From NCBI GenBank assembly GCA_030620925.1, contig JAUXIQ010000045.1:1-9876 (forward strand): a DNA stretch of 9,876 nucleotides. The letters are read 5' to 3'. The notes under the pieces are model-generated. The model was not told the DNA's origin, made no database searches, and saw only the letters and a list, made by a program, of their open reading frames with translations. Both the position numbers and the translations under genes were made by a program. This document shows, piece by piece, positions 1 to 7,500 of this stretch. The first letter of the stretch is position 1. Each line of letters starts with the position of its first letter. The stretch comes from Nitrospinota bacterium. GTDB lineage: Bacteria; JAUXIQ01.

Positions 1-5
1 CTCAT
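1..5 (-). CDS. 5' end of a gene cut off by the left window edge (start codon only)
   Basis: On the minus strand an ATG lies at 5-3 and the frame runs off the window after two more bases, so no protein sequence can be read. The call rests on what precedes it: a purine-rich Shine-Dalgarno tract (bases 19-11, reading AGGGAGGGG) whose GGAGG core sits 7 bases before the ATG, and a perfect TATAAT at 61-56. It is the next gene after the ABC binding protein, on the same strand and 232 bases downstream of its stop. Genes for such binding proteins often neighbour their permease and ATPase genes, so a transport component is possible, but nothing visible here shows it. Confidence 0.45.
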
Positions 6-10
6 TCTTT

Positions 11-19
11 CCCCTCCCT
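11..19 (-). promoter_or_regulatory. Strong ribosome binding site for the gene cut off at the left edge
   Basis: The minus strand reads AGGGAGGGG followed by AAAGA and then ATG. The GGAGG core to ATG distance is 7 bases, which is optimal, and this is among the best Shine-Dalgarno sites in the window. It is the main reason to believe a gene starts at base 5. Confidence 0.55.
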
Positions 20-55
20 AGGAAACATTACCCTTCTATTTTGTCCGACTCAGCT

Positions 56-61
56 ATTATA
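56..61 (-). promoter_or_regulatory. Candidate -10 box (TATAAT) for the gene at the left edge
   Basis: A perfect TATAAT is read on the minus strand at 61-56, about 50 bases before the start codon at 5. No convincing -35 box sits 16-18 bases upstream. The nearest match, TTGAGT at 89-84, is 22 bases away, which is too far for normal sigma-70 geometry. The promoter is therefore either weak, activator-dependent or a chance match. Confidence 0.35.
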
Positions 62-237
62 CAGACTAGGTCGATTCTACGCTACTCAAAAAATGAGGCC
101 GCGAAGTTCCGCACGCCGACCATCCCGGAAATGATGCAGAGCTCTGATACTATGGGGAAAAGAGACATGCCCGGGGTGAAACCGTTCAGGCATTGGGTCA
201 GAATAAAAGAGCCCTGATGAATCCACTCGGAGACCTA

Positions 238-1458
238 CTATTCCCGGGCCTCCATTATCTCCTCTTCGCTTCTCAGAGCCTCCTCGCCGGGGATTACCAT
301 CAGATTTTTGAGGATGGCGAAGGGATAATCCGGAGAATGCATGGTGGTGCCCCACATGTAGGGCGCCGTACTCTGTCCATCGAACTCGCGGATGGTTATG
401 GGGCCTATGGGAGTATTCAGCGTCATCCCTCTTAGAGCGTCTATAACCTCATCCGTATCCGTGGTTTCGGCCTTCTCGATAGCCGCGGCCAGGAATTTAA
501 TCACGTTATATCCCGACAATGCACCGTTGCCTGCATACTCATCCCTGCGCTTTTTATATTCTTTGGCAAAGGAAATGTTCGCTGCGGTTGCTGGAAAATA
601 GGGTAGATAGTAGGCGGATGCGTATATGCCTTCAGGCATCTCATCCTCCAGGGCCGACACCACGTCCAGATCGCCGGCGGCGAAATTCATGTAGTTAATT
701 TCCTCAAAGAGGTCGTGGGTTTTGGCCTGTTTGATGAAGGCTATGGCGTCTTCGCCCCACAGGGAGCTTATCACTACGTCCGGATCCGCCTCCATTATGG
801 CTGTTATATATGAGCCGAAGTCCCCCTCTCCCAATTTGGGCCACGCTTCACCAACAAACTCCCCCCCCGGCTTGAGTTTCTCGAGGTAGTCGATGAAATC
901 CTCAATAACCCGATGGCCGTATTCATGGTCGGGGCCGATGGTGTAGTAGGTGGTCCAGGGTTTGTCTTTGGCGAAGATGGCCCCGGACCTGCCGAATACC
1001 GTGGTGTTGGTTGTGGTCCTTGCCACGTAGCGATGGCCCTTCTCGCCGGTAAGCGCCGCGGTTTGGGAAATGCCGCTCAGGAACAGCACTTCATTTTCTC
1101 TGGCCACTTCGGAAACAGCCAGGGCCTCGGCATCGCTTATGGCTCCGGCCAGGAAATTCACCTTTTCCTTCAATATCAGTGACCGAGCCCCCTTCACCGC
1201 CACACCGGGTTTGAGTTTTGTCTTCTTCACTATCAGCTTCAGCGGCCTATCCAACACGCCCCCCCGGGCGTTGATCTCATCGACCGCCATTTTCATGCCC
1301 TCAACCGCGGGCTTGGTATAGACCGCAGCATAGCCGCTCAGTCCCCATAGGACACCGATTTTTATCGGTTCAGCCGCGTAGGAAGCCGTGGGTAGAATTA
1401 AGGCTAAAGCAAAGGCAAGAGTCAGCACTGCGGCCCTGATGTGAATCGAATATTTCAT
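238..1458 (-). CDS. ABC transporter periplasmic substrate-binding protein, branched-chain amino acid type (LivK-like)
   Basis: This 406-residue protein should capture a small ligand (branched-chain amino acid, amide or related compound) in the periplasm and deliver it to an ABC importer. Residues 1-28 form a signal peptide: basic start, long Ala/Leu-rich hydrophobic core, then SYA before AEPIKIGVLWG. There is no lipobox cysteine, so the protein is probably soluble and periplasmic, implying an outer membrane. The rest matches the receptor-ligand-binding fold (Peripla_BP_6 type) in length and pattern, for example GVLWGLSGYAAVYTKPAVEG near the mature N-terminus and a GPDHEYGHRVIEDF segment at the second lobe. 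I chose ATG 1458 because GGAGGGGG lies 2-9 bases before it; in-frame ATG 1470 and GTG 1488 have poorer spacing. No permease or ATPase gene is visible. The ligand cannot be told from sequence alone. Transcription is divergent from the oxidoreductase at 1907. Confidence 0.9.
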   Translation of the reverse strand: MKYSIHIRAAVLTLAFALALILPTASYAAEPIKIGVLWGLSGYAAVYTKPAVEGMKMAVDEINARGGVLDRPLKLIVKKTKLKPGVAVKGARSLILKEKVNFLAGAISDAEALAVSEVARENEVLFLSGISQTAALTGEKGHRYVARTTTNTTVFGRSGAIFAKDKPWTTYYTIGPDHEYGHRVIEDFIDYLEKLKPGGEFVGEAWPKLGEGDFGSYITAIMEADPDVVISSLWGEDAIAFIKQAKTHDLFEEINYMNFAAGDLDVVSALEDEMPEGIYASAYYLPYFPATAANISFAKEYKKRRDEYAGNGALSGYNVIKFLAAAIEKAETTDTDEVIDALRGMTLNTPIGPITIREFDGQSTAPYMWGTTMHSPDYPFAILKNLMVIPGEEALRSEEEIMEARE

Positions 1459-1690
1459 GACCCCCTCCATTTCTCCTAAAAGAGTCACTCAATTTTCAGG
1501 GACCTCTCAAGCACAGAGGATTCCGGCTCCCCCGGCAGGCGAATAATCCTCATAAAACAAATCGATCAGTATAGTCGACGCACTAAATATTTTTTTTATT
1601 ATAATATTTTATCGGCAGACAAACGTTAATTTATAACCTCTATTGAAAAACGGAGCGCCTTAAACCCTCAAGCATGGCCGCGCAGCCGCG

Positions 1691-1709
1691 GGAAAAAATA
1701 TTCTCAATT
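1691..1709 (+). repeat. Gapped direct repeat, copy 1
   Basis: Copy 1 reads GGAAAAAATATTCTCAATT. The second copy at 1831-1846 is identical apart from lacking the three bases ATT in the middle. The two copies are about 140 bases apart and flank the predicted promoter of the oxidoreductase gene. CTCAATT occurs once more at 1488-1494, close to the binding-protein start. They may be binding sites for a regulator of the divergent pair, or chance in AT-rich DNA. Confidence 0.35.
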
Positions 1710-1727
1710 CGATAAAAACTGCAGATG

Positions 1728-1745
1728 GAGAGTATTCTGACTCTC
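1728..1745. promoter_or_regulatory. Operator-like inverted repeat upstream of the oxidoreductase promoter
   Basis: GAGAGT (1728-1733) and ACTCTC (1740-1745) are perfect inverted copies separated by six bases. The dyad ends 8 bases before the predicted -35 box, a usual place for an activator site. Half-site length and spacing suit a dimeric helix-turn-helix regulator, but no regulator gene is in the window to pair it with. Confidence 0.35.
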
Positions 1746-1753
1746 AGGCGGGG

Positions 1754-1781
1754 TTGAAATCCTGGGTCAATCTGATATAAC
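1754..1781 (+). promoter_or_regulatory. Predicted sigma-70-type promoter of the oxidoreductase gene
   Basis: TTGAAA at 1754-1759 and TATAAC at 1776-1781 are separated by 16 bases. Each matches the consensus at five and four or five of six positions. Transcription would start near 1788 and give a leader of roughly 120 bases before the ATG at 1907. This is the best promoter-like pair on the plus strand in the gap. Confidence 0.5.
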
Positions 1782-1806
1782 TTTGAAGTCAACGTGGGGT
1801 GAAACC

Positions 1807-1848
1807 ATGAATGTCGTCCACGGACAGGGCGGAAAAAATCTCAATTAA
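1807..1848 (+). CDS. Possible 13-residue leader peptide upstream of the oxidoreductase
   Basis: ATG at 1807 opens a 13-codon frame (MNVVHGQGGKNLN) ending in TAA at 1846-1848. GGGGTGA at 1796-1802 is a plausible Shine-Dalgarno match about 7 bases upstream. The frame lies wholly inside the predicted leader of the oxidoreductase mRNA. It has no run of one amino acid that would mark a classical attenuation peptide, and I see no terminator/antiterminator pair after it. It may be a chance frame. Confidence 0.2.
   Translation: MNVVHGQGGKNLN
1831..1846 (+). repeat. Gapped direct repeat, copy 2
   Basis: This copy reads GGAAAAAATCTCAATT and equals copy 1 at 1691-1709 without its central ATT. It lies in the predicted 5' leader, overlapping the end of the possible leader ORF. 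Confidence 0.3.
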
Positions 1849-1893
1849 TACGAGAACGTCCTGACTGACACCGTATTTCAGCTTGTGGAAAAA

Positions 1894-1904
1894 GGGAGGA
1901 GGAG
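1894..1904 (+). promoter_or_regulatory. Ribosome binding site that fixes the oxidoreductase start
   Basis: GGGAGGAGGAG lies just before ATG 1907, with a GGAGG core 7 bases away. The frame is open further upstream to a TTG at 1883, but that start would translate the Shine-Dalgarno tract itself as glycines, so ATG 1907 is preferred. Confidence 0.8.
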
Positions 1905-1906
1905 CC

Positions 1907-3196
1907 ATGGCCGGGAAATTCAAATACGTGATAATCGGCAACGGCGCGGCGGGCATAAACGCCCTGGAATCAATACGTCGGGTGGATAAGGAGCCCCGGG
2001 CGGCCATCATATCCTGTGAGAGCGAGCTGGCCTTCTCCAGAACTCTGCTTCCTTACTTCGTGGAAGGCAAGATAGATGAAGAGAAAGTCTTCATCCGGGA
2101 TGCGGAATATTACAGCCGGATGAACGCCGAGCCTGTTCTGGGGGAGGTGGCGGGGATCGATTTCAAAGCGAAATCGGTAAGCCTGGATGGCGGAAATGAA
2201 ATAGGCTACGACAAGCTGCTCATCGCCACCGGAGCCGCACCCACCCTGCCGCCCATAAAAGGGCTGGACCGCGAAAAGGTTTTCACCTTGTGGACGCTGG
2301 ACGACGCCCGTAACGTCATCTCCGCCTCCAAAGGGATCAAGGAAGTGGTAATAATAGGCGCGGGGCTCATAGGAGTACAGTCCTCCCACGCCCTGACCGG
2401 CCGCGACCTCCGGTTCACACTTATCGACGTTGCAGACCATATCCTCCCCCGCATACTGGACCCCGAAGGGGCGGCGATGGTGCAGGGCTTGGTGGAAAGC
2501 GACAAAGTCAAGATAATCACCGGCGCAAACATCACCGAAATAGCCAAAGGCAAAAAGGGCCACACACATTCCATCAAGATAAAAAGCAAAGGCAGTGTTA
2601 ACGCCGACCTAATCATCGTGGGCACCGGCGCCAGGCCGAACGTCTCCTTCATAGAGGGCAACGGCATCGCTGCAGATGCCGGCATCCTGGTGAACGAAAA
2701 GATGGAGACCAGCGTCCCCGACGTATACGCCGCGGGGGACGCCGCCCAGGGGCAGGACGCCCTCAGCGGGGAACAGGTGGTTAGCGGAATATGGACCACC
2801 GCCGTGGAGCAAGGCTCCGTCGCCGGATACAACATGGCGGGCCGCCCCATGAACTACGAGGGCAGCCTCTCGGTAAACGTGGTGGACCTCTTCGGGGTGA
2901 CCGTCGCTTCCGTGGGGGAGACGGGAGACGGCCAGGGATACGATGTGGAGACCTTTACCGACAGCTCCGGAACCACTTCCCGCAGGGTGTTCGTCAAGGA
3001 CGGTGTGATCAAGGGGGCGGTATTCATCGGCCGCTACAGCGACGCCGGGATCATTCAGTGGCTGGTTCGAATGAAGGCGGACGTCGGAGCCTGGAAGGGG
3101 ACCCTGGCCGGCCAGCCCCTCAACATGGGCAAGGTTATGCTGGGCATAAAAGAAGTCGAGCTGGGCCCCCGCTGGCCTTTGCCCGACAAACAGTAA
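1907..3196 (+). CDS. FAD-dependent NAD(P)H oxidoreductase, rubredoxin-reductase / NirB-like group
   Basis: This 429-residue flavoprotein should pass electrons from NAD(P)H through FAD to an unknown acceptor in the cytoplasm. The FAD-binding Rossmann motif is GNGAAG at residues 11-16, with SCESE ending the second strand. SRTLLPYFVEGKI follows, the pattern of rubredoxin and nitrite reductase relatives. The NAD(P)H-binding motif IIGAGLIGVQSSHAL lies near residue 150; an acidic residue after the next strand (LIDVAD) favours NADH over NADPH. The second FAD motif, VPDVYAAGDAAQ, lies near 270. About 315-429 resembles the rubredoxin-reductase C-terminal domain. Cys37 is the only cysteine, so this is not a disulfide reductase or a cysteine-dependent NADH oxidase or CoA-disulfide reductase. 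It is a single-gene transcript, divergent from the binding protein and convergent with accA. The family is secure; the electron acceptor is unknown. Confidence 0.88.
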   Translation: MAGKFKYVIIGNGAAGINALESIRRVDKEPRAAIISCESELAFSRTLLPYFVEGKIDEEKVFIRDAEYYSRMNAEPVLGEVAGIDFKAKSVSLDGGNEIGYDKLLIATGAAPTLPPIKGLDREKVFTLWTLDDARNVISASKGIKEVVIIGAGLIGVQSSHALTGRDLRFTLIDVADHILPRILDPEGAAMVQGLVESDKVKIITGANITEIAKGKKGHTHSIKIKSKGSVNADLIIVGTGARPNVSFIEGNGIAADAGILVNEKMETSVPDVYAAGDAAQGQDALSGEQVVSGIWTTAVEQGSVAGYNMAGRPMNYEGSLSVNVVDLFGVTVASVGETGDGQGYDVETFTDSSGTTSRRVFVKDGVIKGAVFIGRYSDAGIIQWLVRMKADVGAWKGTLAGQPLNMGKVMLGIKEVELGPRWPLPDKQ

Positions 3197-3227
3197 CAGC
3201 TTACACCAAAGGATAAAACCAACCTGT

Positions 3228-3244
3228 TCCCGCCTTTGGCGGGA
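3228..3244. repeat. Hairpin repeat 1 (TCCCGCC / GGCGGGA)
   Basis: TCCCGCC and GGCGGGA form a perfect 7-bp stem around a TTT loop, followed by TTCAGAATGACA. A CCCGC-loop-GCGGG hairpin next to a TTCAGAATGACA tail is, from memory, a common unit of dispersed repeats in environmental bacterial genomes. It lies 32 bases after the oxidoreductase stop and may protect the mRNA 3' end. Confidence 0.6.
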
Positions 3245-3272
3245 TTCAGAATGACACTATGCGGAATCGTAG

Positions 3273-3293
3273 GGGCGGGTTTCAAACCCGCCC
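3273..3293. repeat. Hairpin repeat 2, perfect 10-bp inverted repeat
   Basis: GGGCGGGTTT (3273-3282) and AAACCCGCCC (3284-3293) are exact inverted copies around a single C. In one frame the flanking DNA reads GAGFKPAL on the plus strand and RAGLKPAPT on the minus strand, peptide strings that recur as spurious annotations when this repeat family is translated. This is a repeat, not a gene. Confidence 0.7.
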
Positions 3294-3332
3294 TCTTGGG
3301 GCGTATGCAATACTGCCCTACAATCGCGGCTA

Positions 3333-3349
3333 TCCCGCGGCAGGCGGGA
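3333..3349. repeat. Hairpin repeat 3 (TCCCGC / GCGGGA)
   Basis: TCCCGC (3333-3338) and GCGGGA (3344-3349) form a 6-bp stem with a GGCAG loop. The stem sequence is nearly that of hairpin 1, so the two may be arms of one composite repeat. A further repeat-like stretch, GTAGGAGCGGCATCTTG, follows at 3362-3378. Confidence 0.55.
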
Positions 3350-3442
3350 CTACCCACAACCGTAGGAGCGGCATCTTGACGCGAGTGTTTCCCACCAGTG
3401 AAATGAATCCTGTCTTGATAGCTTCAGGAAACCCCAGGGGGT

Positions 3443-4402
3443 CTACGTTTCCATGTACTGGCCGAAGTTGCGGAACTTCTGTTCCCGCTGTTTGATGAGT
3501 TCCTGGGGGGAAAAGCAGATCAGCTCTGCGAGGTGCCGGCGAATGACGCGGCGAAGGATGGAGGCGGCCATCTGGTGGTTCCGGTGCGCGCCGCCGGGAG
3601 GTTCTTTGACTATTTCGTCGATGAGTTCATACTCCTTGAGGTCTTTGGCCGCAAGCTTCAGGGATTCCGCAGCCTGTGCGGCCAGCCCGCTGTCCCGGTA
3701 AAGGATGGAGGCGCACCCTTCGGGCATGATCACCGAATAGACGGAATACTGCAGCATGAGCACGCGGTTACCCACGCCCAGCCCCAGCGCGCCGCCGCTG
3801 CCGCCTTCTCCTATGACCACCGATATTAAGGGGACGGTGAGGGTGGCCATCTCCTTCAGGTTCCTGGCGATAGCCTCGGCCTGGCCTCTTTCCTCGGCGC
3901 CCAGGCCGGGATAGGCGCCCGGAGTGTCTATGAAAGTGATGACCGGCCTGTTGAACTTCTCCGCCATCTTCATGAGCCGCAGGGCCTTGCGGTAACCCTC
4001 GGGGTGAGGCATGCCGAAATTTCTGTAAATCTTCTGCTTGGTGCTGCGCCCCTTCTGCTGACCGATGACCACCACCGGCTTCCCCTCGAAACGGGCCAGA
4101 CCTCCAATCACGGCATGGTCGTCTCCGAAGAGCCGGTCGCCATGAAGCTCCACGAAATCGGTCATCATGAGTTTGATATAGTCCTCGGCGTAGGGCCTTT
4201 CGGGGTGCCTGGCCAGCAGGGTTTGCTCCCAGCGGTTGAGCTTGGCGAAGATATCGCGCCTGAGCCGTTTGGCCTTCTTCTGGAGTCGCTTCACTTCGGC
4301 GGTCAGGTCGACACCCTGAGCCCGGGAGACCTGCTGGAGCTCCTCTATTTTGGTTTCCATCTCGAGGATGGGTTTTTCGAAATCTATCGGTTGCGCGGCC
4401 AT
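3443..4402 (-). CDS. accA: Acetyl-CoA carboxylase carboxyltransferase subunit alpha
   Basis: With AccD, AccA forms the carboxyltransferase that moves CO2 from biotin on AccB to acetyl-CoA, making malonyl-CoA for fatty acid synthesis in the cytoplasm. At 319 residues it equals the E. coli protein in length. Residues 1-70 are a charged, helical, coiled-coil-like N-terminus. The crotonase-like core carries [14 protein letters not shown], then [35 protein letters not shown] and [12 protein letters not shown], and ends with [10 protein letters not shown], all diagnostic of AccA. It has no zinc-finger module, as expected when AccD is a separate gene; accD is not in the window. The start at 4402 has AGGG eight bases upstream. 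It lies 115 bases downstream of dnaE on the same strand, a neighbour pair also known in E. coli. The intervening palindrome suggests its own control. Identification is secure. Confidence 0.97.
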   Translation of the reverse strand: MAAQPIDFEKPILEMETKIEELQQVSRAQGVDLTAEVKRLQKKAKRLRRDIFAKLNRWEQTLLARHPERPYAEDYIKLMMTDFVELHGDRLFGDDHAVIGGLARFEGKPVVVIGQQKGRSTKQKIYRNFGMPHPEGYRKALRLMKMAEKFNRPVITFIDTPGAYPGLGAEERGQAEAIARNLKEMATLTVPLISVVIGEGGSGGALGLGVGNRVLMLQYSVYSVIMPEGCASILYRDSGLAAQAAESLKLAAKDLKEYELIDEIVKEPPGGAHRNHQMAASILRRVIRRHLAELICFSPQELIKQREQKFRNFGQYMET

Positions 4403-4432
4403 GATATTAACCCTATTGAAAATATCTCAACG

Positions 4433-4451
4433 TTAATATTAGTAATATTAA
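4433..4451. promoter_or_regulatory. Perfect 19-base palindrome upstream of accA, candidate operator
   Basis: TTAATATTAGTAATATTAA consists of two exact 9-base inverted half-sites around a central G. It ends 31 bases before the accA start codon, inside the dnaE-accA gap. The minus strand has TAATAT within it, so it could overlap a -10 box and act as a repressor site. Fatty-acid regulators such as FapR and FabT bind AT-rich palindromes before lipid genes, but this sequence is not a clear match to either site as I remember them. Confidence 0.45.
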
Positions 4452-4466
4452 TCGGATGATCGGATA
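4451..4466. repeat. Tandem 8-base repeat next to the palindrome
   Basis: ATCGGATG is followed at once by ATCGGATA. The pair abuts the 19-base palindrome and shares its last base. It may be part of the same regulatory element or a small slippage product. Confidence 0.35.
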
Positions 4467-4517
4467 AAATGTTTAGCAGACTCGGACGATCAGGTTTTTT
4501 CCTGCGTTATTAACAGG

Positions 4518-7500
4518 CTATTCGAGGTGGATTCTGCCCTGGCCCACGGTCTCTTCGACTTCTTTTACGAACTCGCTCCCAGGGGATACGGAAAGATCAT
4601 CTGAGGCAGATATGGCTACCTCGCCCTTCTCAGGAAACTGGATATGGAAAAGCACCGGACAGTGGCCCCGGTGCTTACTCAACACACTCTTTATTTCCTC
4701 CAGCAGGGCAAGGTCTGTAGCGATGGAGACCAGTTTTATGTGCACCCTTTTTGCGCCGTTTTCGCTCGTCAAAGCACGTATGGAATCTGCTAAGAGTTTA
4801 GCTCCCTCCTCTCCGGAATCAACCTTGCCGCTGATCAACACCGGCTCTTCTCCGCTTAAATAGGGAGAAGCCCCTTCCAGCACACCCGGAAACACTATCA
4901 CTTCCACCGAACCGTGAAGGTCTTCCAAGGTAGCAAAAGCCATTCTATCACCTTTTCGGGTGGTAGTCAATTTGGCTTTGCTGATAACGCCCCCGATGGT
5001 CACATTCTGGCCGTCGGGCAACTCGTGTATGGACTGGGTGTCGCAGTCCCCGTGGAGATTGAGCAGATCCTGGTAGCGCGAGAGGGGGTGGCCGGTTATA
5101 TAAAACCCCAGGGCTTCCTTTTCGAAAGCCAGCAGTTGGCTCTGATCCCACTCCGCGGTCTCCTCCTCGGATGGAGCGTTCCCGGCGGTGGAGGCCATTT
5201 CCCATCCATCAAACAGCGACCCCTGACCCTGGGCGCGATCTTCCTGATGCTTCTGTGCTTTCTCCATGGTGGCCTCAAGTGAGTAGAACAGCGATGCTCT
5301 GGACCGACCCAATGAATCGAAGGCCCCTGCTTTGATGAGGCTTTCTACGACCCGCCTGTTGGTGACGCGCAGGTCGACCCGGGAGCAGAAATCGTCCAGA
5401 CTCTCGAAATCGCCCCCTTCCCCGCGGGCTGCGATGACCGCCTGCACCGCGTTCTCACCCACATTCTTGACGCCGCCCAGGCCGAAGCGGATGCAGCCGC
5501 CGGAAACGGTGAAGGCGCTGTGGCTCTGGTTTATGTCCGGCGGCAGCACCTCCAGGCCCAGCTCCTTGCACTCGGCCATATACTTGATCACTTTGTCCGT
5601 GTTTTCACGGACGCTGGTGAGAAGGGCGGCCATGAATTCAACGGTGAAGTTGGCCTTGAGGTAGGCCGTTCGATAGGCTACGAGGGCGTAGGCGGCGCTG
5701 TGCGATTTGTTGAAACCGTATCCCGCGAAGTGCTCCATCAGATTAAAGATGCGCTCGGCGACCTTCTCCTTAACCCCTGCGGCCTTCGCCCCGTCAAGAA
5801 ACTTCTCCCGCTGCTGGGCCATCACCTCCGGTTTCTTTTTCCCCATGGCCCTCCGGAGGAGGTCTGCGGTGCCCATACTGAAACCGGCGAGCTTTCCGGC
5901 GATCTGCATGACCTGTTCCTGATATAGAATCACGCCGTAGGTCTCTTTGAGGATATCCTCAAGGTCGGGATGCTCGTATTTTATCTGCGTAAGCCCGTGC
6001 TTGCGGCTGATGAAATCTTCGGCCATGCCGCTGCCCAACGGGCCCGGCCGGTAGAGGGCCACCAGGGCGATGATATCCTCAAAGGTTTCGGGTTTCAGTT
6101 TTTTCAATATCTCCCGCAAGCCGGAGCTCTCCAACTGGAAGACGCCCAGGGTGCGGGCATCGGAAAGGAGCTCATAGGTGGCTTTATCGTCGAGGGGCAT
6201 GGTGTCTATATCCACGTCTATGCCCCTTGTCCGGCTGACGATGTCCACGGTGTTCTCGATGAGGGTGAGGGTGCCCAGGCCCAGGAAATCCATCTTGAGA
6301 AGACCCAGGCTTTCGATGCCGTTCATGTCGTACTGGGTGAGGATTTCGTCGTTCTGTCCGCGATAGAGGGGCACCATCTCCAACAGCGGCCGGGGGGATA
6401 TCACCACACCCGCTGCGTGAGTGGATGCATGGCGGGTGAGACCTTCGAGCGTCTCCGCCACCTGGAGCAGGTTGCGCACCTGTTCGTCCGCATCCAGCAT
6501 CTGCCGCAGGCGGGGCTCCTCCTGAAGTGCATCCTTGAGGGTGATGTTCAACCGGTTGGGGATCAGTTTGGCTATGCGGTCCACCTCGCCGTAGGGTATA
6601 TCCATGGCCCGCCCGACATCCCTTATCACGCCTCTGGCCATCATGGAGCCGAAGGTTATTATCTGGGCCACGTTGTGGCGACCGTATTTTTCGTTGACGT
6701 AATCGATGACCCGATCCCTGCGCTCCTGGCAGAAGTCTATATCGATGTCCGGGGGGGATATGCGCTCGGGGTTAAGAAACCGTTCGAAGAGGAGGCCATA
6801 GCGGAGCGGGTCGAGGTCGGTGATCTTCAGCGCGTACGCCGCCAGGCTCCCCGCAGCGGAGCCGCGACCGGGGCCCACGGGAATGCCCTGGCGTCGGGCG
6901 TAATCAATGAAATCCCATACTATTAAGAAGTAGCCCGAGAAGCCCATCCTGGCGATCACTTCCAGCTCATCATGGAGGCGCTTCTGATAGGTTTCTCTGG
7001 GGAAGGCGGCCTGACCACCATCATGGTCGACTTCGGCCAGTCTCTCTTCCAGCCCCTTCAGGGCCAGGTCCTTGAGGTATCCATCCAGGTCGTATCCCGC
7101 CGGCGGCTCGTAGTGGGGGAGGTTTAAGCGGCCGAACTCAAGCTCAAGGTTGCAGCGTTCGGCGATCTCCACTGTGCTGCGGACGGCTTCGGGTATCTCG
7201 GCGAAGAGCCGCTCCATCTCTTCGGGGGGTTTGAAATAGAACTGGTCTGTGGGGAGTCGCATGCGGCCGGGGTCGTTCATGGTGGTGCCCGTCTGCACGC
7301 AGAGGAGCACCTCGTGCGCTTTTGCGTGGGTGCGGTCCAGGTAGTGGCAGTCGTTGGTGGCGGTGAGGGGGATTTCCAGCTTACGGCCCATCTCCCGCAA
7401 CAAGGGGATGAGCTTTTTCTGCTCCGGCAGACCCTGGTCTTGAAGCTCAAGGTAGAAGCACCCCGGCCCCAATATCTCCTTGTAGCGCGCCGCCGCCTGG

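Larger units (their letters stand above)
1459..1906. other. 448-base divergent intergenic region with regulatory signals
   Basis: This gap separates the 5' ends of the binding-protein gene (minus) and the oxidoreductase gene (plus), so it must hold promoters for both. It contains an AT-rich core around 1584-1612, a good plus-strand promoter at 1754-1781, an inverted repeat just upstream of it, two copies of a gapped direct repeat, and a possible 13-codon leader ORF. I see no RNA gene and no longer protein-coding frame. For the minus strand, TATACT at 1573-1568 and TATAAT at 1603-1598 are possible -10 boxes, but neither has a recognisable -35 partner. Confidence 0.7.
3197..3442. other. Convergent intergenic region filled by hairpin repeats
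   Basis: This gap lies between the stop codons of the oxidoreductase (plus) and accA (minus). It holds three strong stem-loops and sequence typical of dispersed intergenic repeats. No genuine gene is visible. The hairpins may stop or slow transcription from both sides, but none is followed by a T-run, so no canonical rho-independent terminator is called. Confidence 0.7.

Noticed and set aside
84-89. TTGAGT as the -35 box partner of TATAAT at 61-56 (minus strand)
   Set aside because: The spacer would be 22 bases, outside the 15-19 base range for sigma-70-type promoters.
137-146. CAGAGCTCTG palindrome downstream of the binding-protein gene
   Set aside because: A 10-base palindrome is common by chance, and it is not well placed for either neighbouring gene.
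1970-2850. Two long minus-strand frames opposite the oxidoreductase
   Set aside because: Both are antisense to the clear FAD and NAD motifs of the oxidoreductase, with no supporting ribosome site or recognisable family.
3431-3442. ACCCC-AG-GGGGT inverted repeat right after the accA stop as a terminator
   Set aside because: The loop would be only two bases, leaving a 4-bp stem, and the following bases on the minus strand are TTCC rather than a T-run.
3055-3495. Open frames reading through the 3197-3442 gap, with KPAPT-like peptides
   Set aside because: Their sequence is generated by the hairpin repeats and by the antisense of flanking genes; they are repeat artefacts.
4492-4512. CAGG/CCTG stem with a T-run just after dnaE as an intrinsic terminator
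   Set aside because: On the minus strand, where dnaE is transcribed, the run is A rather than T, and the stem is only four base pairs.
5970-6926. A 318-codon open frame on the plus strand opposite dnaE
   Set aside because: It is fully antisense to the conserved polymerase core of dnaE. Its translation is rich in His, Gly and Val and resembles no family I know, as expected of a mirror frame of a GC-rich gene.
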